Below are positions 51,434-58,869 of a DNA stretch of 64,000 nucleotides, piece after piece. The first letter of the stretch is position 1. Each line of letters opens with the position of its first letter. The DNA lies in assembly GCF_000826545.1 (NCBI RefSeq), contig NZ_CDME01000015.1, positions 450,207-514,206 of the forward strand, given 5' to 3'. A program made the translations under genes and the position numbers. The DNA is from Kibdelosporangium sp. MJ126-NF4 (GTDB lineage: Bacteria; Actinomycetota; Actinomycetes; Mycobacteriales; Pseudonocardiaceae). The notes beneath the pieces were generated by a model. It was given only the letters and a program-made list of their open reading frames with translations. It was not told where the DNA came from and made no database searches.

Positions 51434-52177
51434 CTACCACTTCGGCGGCTTCGCCGCGTTCCAGACATTCTCGTAGCTCTCCGAGTAGGTCTCGAACAAG
51501 TCCCCCGCTGACAGGCGGCGAAGGTGCAGAACAGGAGCTACAGCCGCGCCGAAGCCATACACGTGAGTGTTAACCAACATGTCCTCATCGAAGCGGTAGA
51601 GCGAGTTGTACAGGATCGTGCCGTGAATCCGGATTTCCACATTCTGCAAGCCATCCAAGGGCTTGTAGAACACCAACGCGTTGCGCGCCTTGGCAGGCAG
51701 GGTCGTCTTGTCCAGTCCTTCCTCCGCGCTGCGCTTGGCTACCTCCCGGCTGGTGGGATCGCCGACAAGGATGCGGATCTTGACGCCTGCCTCGGCCTTC
51801 TTGCGCATGAGCTTGATCAACGCTGGGTTGTCAGTCAGGAACATGCCTGAGTAGATCAGGATCTCGATCTGCTCGGTGGCCTGGTCGAACAGCCGCGTCC
51901 AGACATCGCTCGGGATCGAGTACCGGTGCGGGTAGACCTGGATGACCTCGGACTGCGCCACCTCGGCAACCCGTTCTGGCGCAACGGCATCAGGCCACAG
52001 ATAGTTCTCGGTTTCCCGGACCATCGCGGCGATGGCATAGCGGTGTCGCTGGTAGGGCGTGCGGCCTTTGGTGATCCAACGCTCGACTGTCTTCGGGTCG
52101 ACACCCATGGCGGCGGCCAGTTGCACTGGCGTCAAACCGTTGCGCAACAATGCGTCTCGTAACCGATCGTTCGGCAT
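51434..52177 (-). CDS. XRE-type regulator with DUF5919/PLD-like C-terminal domain
   Basis: The 247-residue protein starts with a helix-turn-helix, LRDALLRNGLTPVQLAAAMG then VDPKTVERWITKGRTPYQRH. The remainder (residues 85-247) is the DUF5919 type, related to phospholipase D folds (IEILIYSGMFLTDNPALIKL, EIRIHGTILYNSLYRFDEDM) with a single HxT rather than HKD motif, so probably a ligand sensor. It diverges from the Pra-like gene across a region with two GGGACGTC boxes and precedes the Nudix gene. It is the likely master switch of the element. Confidence 0.82.
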   Translation of the reverse strand: MPNDRLRDALLRNGLTPVQLAAAMGVDPKTVERWITKGRTPYQRHRYAIAAMVRETENYLWPDAVAPERVAEVAQSEVIQVYPHRYSIPSDVWTRLFDQATEQIEILIYSGMFLTDNPALIKLMRKKAEAGVKIRILVGDPTSREVAKRSAEEGLDKTTLPAKARNALVFYKPLDGLQNVEIRIHGTILYNSLYRFDEDMLVNTHVYGFGAAVAPVLHLRRLSAGDLFETYSESYENVWNAAKPPKW

Positions 52178-52201
52178 GAACCCCTCCCCCGAGGACTTTA
52201 T

Positions 52202-52230
52202 GGGACGTCTTCACTGTAGCACGGGACGTC
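52202..52230. promoter_or_regulatory. paired GGGACGTC boxes in the divergent control region
   Basis: GGGACGTC occurs at 52202-52209 and 52223-52230, 21 bases apart, two helical turns. The second is part of the palindrome GGACGTCC. They lie 25-53 bases before the XRE/DUF5919 start and upstream of the Pra-like gene, as expected for an operator controlling both directions. Confidence 0.5.
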
Positions 52231-52336
52231 CTAAGAAATCCCGTCATGGGGTGCTTGCGTCCTCCATATCGGACGAATCTGTATCTCGAAGTCATTGGGC
52301 CGCACAGGCGGCCTGACCAGAACTGGAGACAACGAG

Positions 52337-52759
52337 ATGCCGATCATCCCAACCAGGTTCGCCGCACAGTTCGGCGAAGTCTTCCCCTTCGGCGCGTTCG
52401 TGCTCGGAGTTGAGCCCTCGATCGAGTTTCAGTCCGATCCGGCGGCACCCAAGCGGCAGGAACGGGACCGTGAGACCAACGAGCTGGTCTGGGTCGTGCG
52501 GGCGCTGGACGCGAACGAGGAGGCTGCGCGGTTCGGCGCTGAGTTCAAGGTGAAGGTTGCCGCACCTCAGCAGCCGGTTCCGCCGCCCAAGATTCAGGGT
52601 TTCCCGTACGCACCGGTCGAGTTCGAGGGCCTGACCATCACGCCGTACGCCAACAACCGGGGCCGGATCGCCCACAGCTTCCGCGCCAAGGGCCTGCGCG
52701 CTCCCGGCGGGAGCAAGACGAGTCGAAGCGCCAACGGTGAACAGAAGTCGGCCGCGTGA
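52337..52759 (+). CDS. Pra-like plasmid replication/integration/excision activator
   Basis: A 140-residue protein beginning MPIIPTRFAAQFGEVFPFGA, then DRETNELVWVVRALDANEEA and PVEFEGLTITPYANN. This is the pattern of the small activators of actinomycete integrative elements related to pSAM2 Pra, recognised from their shared opening and the FEGLTVTPY block. Pra switches on replication and excision genes. GGAG lies eight bases before ATG 52337. It heads a tight string of small plus-strand genes in the element. Confidence 0.72.
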   Translation: MPIIPTRFAAQFGEVFPFGAFVLGVEPSIEFQSDPAAPKRQERDRETNELVWVVRALDANEEAARFGAEFKVKVAAPQQPVPPPKIQGFPYAPVEFEGLTITPYANNRGRIAHSFRAKGLRAPGGSKTSRSANGEQKSAA

Positions 52760-52776
52760 GCCAGCAGGAGACATAC

Positions 52777-52986
52777 ATGCGCGACTTGGTGAGCGTTCAC
52801 GTGATGGAGGGCCTGCCGATCCGCTCTCGCGCTCTGCCGTTCGCTGATCGGGTGGAGATCCGGTTCGGCAACGCCTTTCCGCTTGCGCTGTTGATCGATC
52901 GGGATGCGGTTGAGGAGCTGCTGGACGCGATCCAGTCCGGCTACGCCGCCTTGGAGAAGGCCACCAAACGGACTGAGGAGGCGTGA
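52777..52986 (+). CDS. small element protein, unknown
   Basis: A 69-residue protein from ATG 52777, chosen because AGGAG stands six bases upstream; an in-frame GTG at 52756 overlaps the previous stop. It reads MRDLVSVHVMEGLPIRSRAL, then VEIRFGNAFPLALLIDRDAV and a helical end. Small alpha-beta proteins of this sort are common in integrative elements of Pseudonocardiales. No function known. Confidence 0.6.
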   Translation: MRDLVSVHVMEGLPIRSRALPFADRVEIRFGNAFPLALLIDRDAVEELLDAIQSGYAALEKATKRTEEA

Positions 52987-52989
52987 GCG

Positions 52990-53211
52990 ATGGGTTTCAA
53001 CGTCACGTGCTCACCAGGCAAAGACGCGACCGCCGGACTGGTGATGGTCACGCCAGAACTGCCGACGCTGATTCTCTACCTGGACCCGGTCAACCTCGCC
53101 ATTCAGCTTCCGGCATTCCCGAACGGCGCACAGGTGCTCACGCGATTCTGCCGAGAGCTGTCGCGCGAAGCAGCACGGGTCGCTGACGCGATCGACGGGG
53201 GTGACAAGTGA
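52990..53211 (+). CDS. small element protein, unknown
   Basis: The 73-residue product (MGFNVTCSPGKDATAGLVMV, LILYLDPVNLAIQLPAFP, then a helix ELSREAARVADAID) starts three bases after the preceding stop and overlaps the next start. No recognised family. Tight packing with the Pra-like gene supports a single element transcript. Confidence 0.58.
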   Translation: MGFNVTCSPGKDATAGLVMVTPELPTLILYLDPVNLAIQLPAFPNGAQVLTRFCRELSREAARVADAIDGGDK

Positions 53212-53477
53212 TGACCACGACCTGGTCGACCATCGGACCCGGTGCGACAGCTGAGGACATCGTGGGTTCGTTGCGGGCTCAGGCTGCATCGTTGACGGTC
53301 TTCGCGGATGCCCTCGCCGATTCCGACAGTGCAGGATCGGCTGCGCTGCAGGAGGAAGCACTGCAGCTGCGGTGCCAGGCGGCGGTGATTGAGGATCTGG
53401 CGGAGCTGCACGACGAGCTGACTCAGCGGCTCCACGCGCTGGACGAGCCCACAACGAGTCTGTGGGGGCTGGGGTGA
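53211..53477 (+). CDS. small helical element protein, unknown
   Basis: An 88-residue, almost entirely helical and acidic protein (EDIVGSLRAQAASLTVFADA, LQEEALQLRCQAAVIEDLAE). ATG 53211 overlaps the previous stop by one base; its own stop overlaps the next GTG. Could form a coiled coil. No family recognised. Confidence 0.58.
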   Translation: MTTTWSTIGPGATAEDIVGSLRAQAASLTVFADALADSDSAGSAALQEEALQLRCQAAVIEDLAELHDELTQRLHALDEPTTSLWGLG

Positions 53478-53773
53478 GAGGGCCGTGGACACCGAACGCG
53501 CATGGCGTGGAGTTGGCCAAGCGACTTCGTCAACTGCGTGAGGCGATGGGGCTGACGCAGAAGCAAGCTGGCGAGCGTCTGGGCGGGTCTCGGAGTCAGA
53601 TGCAGCGGATCGAGGCCGGACGCCTGCCATGGAGCGACGAACTGTCCGCGATGCTGGACCTGTACAAGGTGCCAGCGGAGAAACGACCGCCCTTCTTCGA
53701 CACTCTGAACAAAGCGTGGCAGCCTCGCCCGACTCGTGCCAAGCAGCACGGCGGGGAGGACGCGGAGTCCTAA
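53474..53773 (+). CDS. XRE-family DNA-binding protein of the element
   Basis: The 99-residue protein, from the GTG at 53474 overlapping the preceding stop, has a helix-turn-helix in ELAKRLRQLREAMGLTQKQA then GERLGGSRSQMQRIEAGRLP. A short C-terminal tail follows. It is the last intact gene before the integrase remnant; in functional elements replication and excision genes usually stand here, so a deletion after it is likely. Confidence 0.78.
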   Translation: MRGPWTPNAHGVELAKRLRQLREAMGLTQKQAGERLGGSRSQMQRIEAGRLPWSDELSAMLDLYKVPAEKRPPFFDTLNKAWQPRPTRAKQHGGEDAES

Positions 53774-53788
53774 CTTCCTGATTCCTGA

Positions 53789-54392
53789 TTAGACATTCGC
53801 GACAAACGCACGACGGGCCGTGTGGCGATGGCACACGGCCTGTTGCCGCCGAGATTCAGTGTCCTCGTCGACACGGCGGCCGGTATCGGCATGCGGCAGG
53901 GCGAGTGTCTGGGCCTGGCAGTCGAAGACATCGACTTTCTTCGAGGAGTCGTGCACATCCGGCGCCAAGTGAAGACGGGCAGGTGTAAGCACGTCTTCAC
54001 GCTGCCCAAGTAGGACAAGACCCGGGCCGTTCCGCTCTCGGAGCCGGTCGAGTTCCCCCTGTCTGAGCACATCCGCCAGTACCCGCCGAAGGAGATCACC
54101 CTCCCGTGGGACACACCGGACGGCAAGCCGGAGACCGCCAGGCTCATCGTGACGTCGATGATGGGGGTCGAGGTGGCCGCGAACGACTTCAACCGGAACT
54201 ACTGGAAGAAGGCGCTCAAGGCAGCCAGGATGCTAGATCTACACCCACCTGATGCCCAGCAGCGCCGAGCGGACCAAGAGCGTGATCGACGGCCTGTACG
54301 AGCGGCGGATGGCCTCCGACGGCCCGGACACGGCCTCACCTGATCAAGTAGCCGAACAAGTCCAGGTAGCAGCCTCGAAGCGACCAGATTGA
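53789..54392 (+). pseudogene. int: tyrosine recombinase (integrase), broken
   Basis: The frame reads RDKRTTGRVAMAHGLLPPRF, DTAAGIGMRQGECLGLAVED (arginine I box) and VVHIRRQVK up to a TAG at 54011-54013, and continues in the same frame with RAVPLSEPVEFPLSEHIRQY and NDFNRNYWKKALKAARML. At about 54233-54240 it jumps to another frame with YTHLMPSSAERTKSVIDGLY, whose tyrosine would be the nucleophile. The segment with the HxxR box is missing in between, and so is the N-terminal core-binding domain. The stop at 54390-54392 falls inside attR. Confidence 0.85.
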
Positions 54393-54411
54393 CAAGATCT
54401 TCTGGGAGACG
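54386..54411 (+). repeat. attR of the sodN element
   Basis: Identical over 26 bases to 48029-48054 in sodN, with AGCAA and GCTGA beyond also shared. It contains the integrase remnant's stop codon and marks the right end of the element. Confidence 0.85.
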
Positions 54412-54428
54412 GAGCAAAGCTGAGCTGA

Positions 54429-54464
54429 CGAACGGCGTCCACTGAGTGCGGTGGACGCCGTTCG
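54429..54464. terminator. hairpin terminator, probably the original sodN terminator
   Basis: CGAACGGCGTCCAC (54429-54442) pairs perfectly with GTGGACGCCGTTCG (54451-54464) over TGAGTGCG. It sits 18 bases beyond attR and five bases from the stop of the convergent acetyltransferase gene. Confidence 0.78.
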
Positions 54465-54468
54465 CGCG

Positions 54469-55020
54469 TCAGGCCTTGAACGAGTGCAGCGGCGCGGAGC
54501 CGAGGGCCTGCTCGGCGTCGAACTGCTCGAACGTGTCCACGACACGGAAGCCAAGGCGCTCGACGAGCTTCATCGACCGCTCGTTCGCTGTCTGAGTCAC
54601 GACCATCACGGGCTGTTCAGGCAGTTCGTCGGCGGCCGCGCGTAGCAAGGCCGCAGTTGCCTCGAACGCGAGTCCCTTGCCCCACGCGCTTCGCAGCAGG
54701 GCGTAGGACAGTTCCAGCTCATTGCCGTTCTCGGTGACGTGTCCGGGCATGTCTGCAGGACGGCGGTCGAGCCAGACTCCGCCGAGGAGATCGTCGCTCT
54801 CGCGGTCCGCGATGACGTAGCTTCCGGGCACTGGTGCCGTCCCGAGTTGGTCGAGCATCTGCTCGACGTCGGCCCTTGGCCGTGGACCGCCGAGGTAGGT
54901 TCGCACTTCGGGGTCTGTGTACAGCTCGATCAGCCCCGCACGGTCGGTATCGCCCACTTGGCGGAGCAGGATCCGCTCCGCGTCGACCTCGGTGACGGAC
55001 ACTGTCGACAACGCGTTCAT
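54469..55020 (-). CDS. GNAT-family N-acetyltransferase (RimJ/RimL type)
   Basis: The 183-residue protein from ATG 55020 has RILLRQVGDTDRAGLIELYT, YVIADRESDDLLGGVWL, LSYALLRSAWGKGLAFEATA with the acetyl-CoA loop, and VTQTANERSMKLVERLGFRV. This is the ribosomal-protein-alanine-acetyltransferase-like branch of GNATs, which also includes antibiotic and small-molecule acetylases. The target is unknown. Before the element inserted, this gene lay convergent to sodN. Confidence 0.87.
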   Translation of the reverse strand: MNALSTVSVTEVDAERILLRQVGDTDRAGLIELYTDPEVRTYLGGPRPRADVEQMLDQLGTAPVPGSYVIADRESDDLLGGVWLDRRPADMPGHVTENGNELELSYALLRSAWGKGLAFEATAALLRAAADELPEQPVMVVTQTANERSMKLVERLGFRVVDTFEQFDAEQALGSAPLHSFKA

Positions 55021-55069
55021 CTGACCATCCTGCCGACTACAGCCCCACTCGTGCAGCAGCCGAGACGCA

Positions 55070-55100
55070 GGTGGCGCCCACCCCCTCGGTGGGCGCCACC
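55070..55100. terminator. terminator after the chitinase gene
   Basis: GGTGGCGCCCACC (55070-55082) pairs perfectly with GGTGGGCGCCACC (55088-55100) across CCCTC. It lies 44 bases beyond the chitinase stop and before the acetyltransferase start. Confidence 0.75.
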
Positions 55101-55143
55101 TTCGGCGGTGAGCGGCATGCACGAGGGGTGCGCGCCGTTCACG

Positions 55144-55869
55144 TCAGCAGGAGAGGTTGCCGCCTGGTGGGACGCCGAGGAGGCCGACGAACCGCGTGTA
55201 GTTGTTCACTCGGCTCTGGACCTGTGCCGGGTTGCCGCCGTTGCATTCCAGGCTTCCGTTGATGCTGCGGATCGTCTCGCCGAAGCCCGCGCCGGTCACC
55301 ATCGCGTTGTGGGGCGTCATGGTTCCCGGGCCGTTCTGGGTGTTCCAGTACCAGAGGCCGGTCTTCCACGCGATCGCCGCGTCGTTCTGCACCAGCCACG
55401 GATTCGTCAACAGTTGCAGGCCGAGCGCGTCGCCCGCTGCCTTGTAGTTGAAGTTCCAGCTCAGCTGGATCGGTCCGCGGCCGTAGTAGGCGGCCTGGCC
55501 TGCCGGGCATCCGTAGGGCTGGGACGCGTCGCAGTAGTGCGGGTAGTTCGCCTGGTTCTGTTCCACTATGTGCACCAGACCGCCGGTCTCGTGGTGCACG
55601 TTGGCGAGGAAGGCCGCTGCTTCCTGCTTGCGCACGATGTCACTGCCTGTCTGGGCGAAGGCGGGGTACGCGCTCGTTGCCTCGACCAGGCCGCTGTACG
55701 TGTAGAACGGATTCCGGCTGGGGAACATCTGGTTGAACTGCGCTTCGGTCACCACGAATCCGGCCGCTTCGGTGGGTGGTGGCGCCGCCGCAATTGGCGA
55801 TGAGACAACAACTGTGGTGCCGATGGCCGCGCTCAGGGCCACCGCCACCGAAAGGCGGCGTAACAACAC
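55144..55869 (-). CDS. secreted GH19 chitinase
   Basis: A 241-residue family 19 glycoside hydrolase. AAGGAG precedes the GTG at 55869, which opens a signal peptide (LLRRLSVAVALSAAIGTTVV, cleavage near SPIAAAPPP), so this start is preferred to the ATG at 55908. The catalytic domain shows FLANVHHETGGLVHI with the general acid, YYGRGPIQLSWNFNY and TPHNAMVTG. There is no chitin-binding domain. It hydrolyses chitin outside the cell. A DasR-like site 63 bases upstream suggests induction by N-acetylglucosamine or chitin oligomers. Confidence 0.92.
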   Translation of the reverse strand: MLLRRLSVAVALSAAIGTTVVVSSPIAAAPPPTEAAGFVVTEAQFNQMFPSRNPFYTYSGLVEATSAYPAFAQTGSDIVRKQEAAAFLANVHHETGGLVHIVEQNQANYPHYCDASQPYGCPAGQAAYYGRGPIQLSWNFNYKAAGDALGLQLLTNPWLVQNDAAIAWKTGLWYWNTQNGPGTMTPHNAMVTGAGFGETIRSINGSLECNGGNPAQVQSRVNNYTRFVGLLGVPPGGNLSC

Positions 55870-55931
55870 GGCTAACTCCTTAGGCAGGGTAAGGAATGGC
55901 GCGTTCACGTGACTCGGACCACTAAACTCCT

Positions 55932-55947
55932 ATTGGTCTATACCAGT
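55932..55947. promoter_or_regulatory. DasR-responsive element upstream of the chitinase
   Basis: ATTGGTCTATACCAGT contains the 12-base palindrome TGGTCTATACCA. It matches closely the dre consensus known from Streptomyces chitinase and GlcNAc genes (ACTGGTCTAGACCACT). It is centred about 70 bases before the chitinase start. Confidence 0.75.
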
Positions 55948-56157
55948 CAAGGCGTATGCACGGGGTTCAAGACGGCCACAGCGGGTAACCCGAAATCATG
56001 GTGTTGCACCTGGTATGGGCCTTTCTGATGGCGGTCAGCCGTGGCCGGCGCCGCCGCGCCGCCAAGGGCTTACCGGACAATCGTTTTGCAAAGAGTACGA
56101 CGCAGCTCACACCGTGAAATCTCAACGCCCGACCAACGACACTCCTACGATCGGCGG

Positions 56158-56766
56158 GTGGCAGTCGAAAAAGCCTCCGCGGTGTACATCCTCCGCCATG
56201 GCGAGACCCAGTGGTCGAAAAGCGGACAGCACACAGGCGCTACCGATATCCCGCTCACCGAGAACGGTGAACAGCAGGCGCGGCGCGCCGGACTCGTGAT
56301 GAGCACGCTGCGCGGCAGCGCTGTTCCCCCTTATCGGGTGCTCACCAGTCCACGGCAGCGCGCGGTCCGCACCGCCGAACTCGCCGGGTTCACCGTGGAC
56401 GAGAAAGCCGAAGAGCTCGCCGAGTGGGACTACGGCGACTACGAGGGCATGACCACCGCCCAGATCCGGGAACAGGTACCCGACTGGACCGTCTGGACGC
56501 ACCCCTCGCCCGGCGGCGAGGAGGCCAAGCAGGTCAGCGACCGCGCCGACGCGCTGCTCACCCGGGTCAGGGAGCTGCTGGTCTGCGGGGACGTGGTCCT
56601 GGTCGGACACGGACATTTCAGCCGTGCGCTGATCGCGCGCTGGCTCGACCTGCCCGTCACCAGTGGTGTCCACTTCGGACTCGGCCCGGCCGGTACGGCC
56701 GTGCTGGACCACGAGCGCGGCGAGCCGCGCGTCAACCGGTTGAACGTGCCCCCGCTGGACGTCTGA
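56158..56766 (+). CDS. histidine phosphatase (phosphoglycerate-mutase family)
   Basis: The 202-residue product, from the GTG at 56158, has AVYILRHGETQWSKSGQHTG with the RHG nucleophile, VLTSPRQRAVRTAEL, EWDYGDYEGMT and VVLVGHGHFSRALIARWL with the second catalytic histidine. It is an acid-phosphatase-like member of the branch-1 family, probably acting on a small phosphate ester in the cytosol. The substrate is not evident. It is followed 52 bases later by a DUF4259 gene. Confidence 0.88.
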   Translation: MAVEKASAVYILRHGETQWSKSGQHTGATDIPLTENGEQQARRAGLVMSTLRGSAVPPYRVLTSPRQRAVRTAELAGFTVDEKAEELAEWDYGDYEGMTTAQIREQVPDWTVWTHPSPGGEEAKQVSDRADALLTRVRELLVCGDVVLVGHGHFSRALIARWLDLPVTSGVHFGLGPAGTAVLDHERGEPRVNRLNVPPLDV

Positions 56767-56818
56767 TACCGCGGAGTAGGTTTGCCGCGCACAATTCAGA
56801 CATGCGAGGAGCAAACCG

Positions 56819-57232
56819 ATGGGTGCCTGGGACACGGGTGCTTTCGACAACGACCACGCGGCGGACTTCGCCGGGGACCTGACCGACGCGGCCCCCGGCG
56901 AACGACCGGACCTGATCCGCGAGGCGCTGGAAGCCGCCGCCGACAACGACGACTACCTGGACGCCTCGACGGCCAGCGCCGCGATCGCGGCGGCCGCGAT
57001 CGTCGCGTCACAGCTGCCGGGCGGCCCCGAAGTGGACTCCGTCTACGGACCCGAGTTCCTCACCGACGGCGACAGCATCGACCTGCCCGACGAGTTCGTC
57101 GAGCTCGCACTGCGTGCGGTCACCCGTGTGGTGTCCGACGAGTCGGAATGGCGTGACCTGTGGGAGGACGCCGAGTCGCTGGGCCAGGCGGTCGGCGCGC
57201 TCGAACCGATCCGCGCCGCGCTCAATCGCTAG
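56819..57232 (+). CDS. DUF4259 protein
   Basis: A 137-residue protein starting MGAWDTGAFDNDHAADFAGD, the opening of DUF4259 proteins, with an acidic helical body (RPDLIREALEAAADNDDYLD, ALRAVTRVVSDESEWRDLWE). Function unknown; members are often near toxin or immunity genes in other bacteria. TGCGAGGAGCAAACCG upstream gives a good ribosome site. Its end overlaps the convergent cyclodipeptide synthase by 11 bases. Confidence 0.85.
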   Translation: MGAWDTGAFDNDHAADFAGDLTDAAPGERPDLIREALEAAADNDDYLDASTASAAIAAAAIVASQLPGGPEVDSVYGPEFLTDGDSIDLPDEFVELALRAVTRVVSDESEWRDLWEDAESLGQAVGALEPIRAALNR

Positions 57233-57893
57233 GCCGGACCATCAGGTAGCCCTGATTGGTTGAGGGGGCCAGCCAACCAGGCCCGGTCTCCAGCACGTCG
57301 GCGAACGCGAGCACCCGGTGGTACGCGCACAGCGACTCGGACACACCGAGGATCGACGGCGTGTCCATGCCGATCGGCAACTCGTTCAGGAAGTACGAAC
57401 TCGCGGTGATCACCTGCTGTACGGTCGGCGATTCGCCCCGGTGGGTCAGGTAGGCCCGCGAGACCTCCATGCAGGAGGACCGGAACCGAGCGTCGTTGTC
57501 GAACGCGGTCTGCACCAAATCCCGGAGGCGCAGATATCCCGGGTTCTGTTCGAGGTCGTTCCAGGTGAGCAGATGCGCGTCCGGATCGGGCGCACCGGCC
57601 TCGGCCAGCGCGCGGCGCACCCGGTTGGTCGCCAGCCTGGCTTCCTGCGACATCTTGGCAAGAGCGCGTTGCGGCGAGTACCCCATCGCGATGAGCGTGT
57701 GCGTACTCGGCCGGTCGGCGACGAGGAAGTGCACGGAGTCGAAGCGGACCATGGACCACTCCGCCAGCTCACGCAGCCGTGCCGGATTGAAAAAGCTGTT
57801 GAACAGGCTCACGCCGAACAACATGTGCTTGCCGCCTGCCAGTAGTCGCTGACAGTTCGGCGACGCAGCGACCGCTTCACACATGCGATCCAC
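57222..57893 (-). CDS. tRNA-dependent cyclodipeptide synthase
   Basis: The 223-residue product aligns in order with AlbC-type enzymes. LFGVSLFNSFFN carries the nucleophilic serine and an asparagine three residues later. Then come HTLIAMGYSPQRALAKMSQE, RLATNRVRRALAEAG, SSYFLNELPIGMDTPSILG with the Tyr and Glu, SESLCAYH with the second Tyr, and NQGYLMVRPSD. These enzymes use two aminoacyl-tRNAs to make a diketopiperazine. The usual tailoring genes (oxidase, P450, methyltransferase) are absent, so it is an orphan. The GTG at 57893 has a weak ribosome site; the ATG at 57884 is possible. Confidence 0.85.
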   Translation of the reverse strand: MDRMCEAVAASPNCQRLLAGGKHMLFGVSLFNSFFNPARLRELAEWSMVRFDSVHFLVADRPSTHTLIAMGYSPQRALAKMSQEARLATNRVRRALAEAGAPDPDAHLLTWNDLEQNPGYLRLRDLVQTAFDNDARFRSSCMEVSRAYLTHRGESPTVQQVITASSYFLNELPIGMDTPSILGVSESLCAYHRVLAFADVLETGPGWLAPSTNQGYLMVRPSD

Positions 57894-57978
57894 AATGGAC
57901 TACTCGGCGGCTCTGCGCGAGTCCCCAATAGACTGATCATTCCGGAGTGGACTTGGCCGCCGTCCCATGACAGGGAAA

Positions 57979-58010
57979 AGCGGGCCCGGGGCAGGGAGTC
58001 CGGGCCCGCT
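57979..58010. terminator. terminator after the protease gene
   Basis: AGCGGGCCCGG (57979-57989) pairs with CCGGGCCCGCT (58000-58010) over GGCAGGGAGT, 14 bases beyond the protease stop on the minus strand. Confidence 0.75.
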
Positions 58011-58024
58011 GGTAGGTGTCGGCG

Positions 58025-58750
58025 TCAGACGCCGGCGATCCCCTGGATCCAGGGGCGGTACCGCGTGATGTTGGTGTAGTTGGTGGTGGTCTGACGGTCG
58101 CTGGTGGACGCGACGCCGACCTGCTTGCCGGAGGCGAACATCGGGCCGCCGGAGTCGCCACCGGCGGTGATGCCGTTGCCGCGGCGGGCGGTGACGGCGA
58201 CGCCGCCGCGGTAGTCGCGGCCGTTCACCGACGTGACGCTGACGTTGGCGACCTTCAGCAGCCGCGACTGGCAGTTGATCTCAGGCTGGCCGGTGCAGGT
58301 GGCGCCCCAGCCGTAGACCTGGACCGTCTGGCCGACAGCCACGTCACTGGTGGCGCCCAGCGGCGAGAAGGTGCCGGTGTAGGGCTGCGACAGGTGGGCG
58401 ATCGCCAGGTCGGCCGACGGGTGCTGGGTGATCCGGTCGGCCGTTCGCATCTGACCACCGGTGGTCTGGTCGAGGCTGCCGATCCGGAACGTGTACGTCC
58501 CGCTGCCCGTGACACAGTGCTGCGCGGTCAGGACGTAACTGGGGGCAATGACCGTTGCGGTGCAGTTCTGCTGGCCGTTCCTGAACAGGCGGGCCGCCCA
58601 CGGTGCGTTGGACGCGTTGCCGCCACCGATGATCATCGGTGCGACGTCGGTGGGCTGCGTTGCCGGTGCGGCGGTGGCGGCTGGGGCGACGATGCCGACG
58701 GCGGAGAGGGTCACTCCCGCCAAGGCCATGCCAAAACGCGCGAACTTCAT
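58025..58750 (-). CDS. secreted trypsin-like serine protease (S1)
   Basis: The 241-residue precursor has a signal peptide (MKFARFGMALAGVTLSAVGI, cleaved near ATAAP), a short propeptide and the mature start after PMIIGGGNAS. The catalytic triad is in VLTAQHC, ADLAIAHL and GDSGGP; four further cysteines allow disulfides. It is exported and probably processed from a zymogen. Actinobacteria secrete such proteases during growth on protein. No inhibitor gene is adjacent. Confidence 0.92.
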   Translation of the reverse strand: MKFARFGMALAGVTLSAVGIVAPAATAAPATQPTDVAPMIIGGGNASNAPWAARLFRNGQQNCTATVIAPSYVLTAQHCVTGSGTYTFRIGSLDQTTGGQMRTADRITQHPSADLAIAHLSQPYTGTFSPLGATSDVAVGQTVQVYGWGATCTGQPEINCQSRLLKVANVSVTSVNGRDYRGGVAVTARRGNGITAGGDSGGPMFASGKQVGVASTSDRQTTTNYTNITRYRPWIQGIAGV

Positions 58751-58869
58751 CTAGCTCACTCGATTCCGCGGCGGGTGACCGCCGCTGCAGGGTGGAATCA
58801 GGGACCCATCAAGGGTCACCCGTTCGAGTGAGTCCATCTACCCGTCAAAAGTCGGGTTTGTGGCGCGTG

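Larger units (their letters stand above)
48029..54411. mobile_element. decayed integrative element (AICE-like) in the 3' end of sodN
   Basis: A 26-bp perfect direct repeat of the sodN 3' end lies at 48029-48054 and again at 54386-54411, bracketing about 6.4 kb. The right repeat overlaps the stop codon of a tyrosine recombinase remnant, the usual int-att arrangement. Cargo includes a Pra-like activator, four short plasmid-type proteins, two XRE regulators, a Nudix hydrolase and an HD-domain protein, as in actinomycete integrative and conjugative elements. Replication initiator, excisionase and Tra genes are missing and the integrase is broken, so the element is probably immobile. Confidence 0.82.

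Noticed and set aside
51434..52177. An active phospholipase D enzyme
   Set aside because: The C-terminal domain resembles the PLD fold but lacks a complete HKD motif; fused to a helix-turn-helix it is more likely a sensor.
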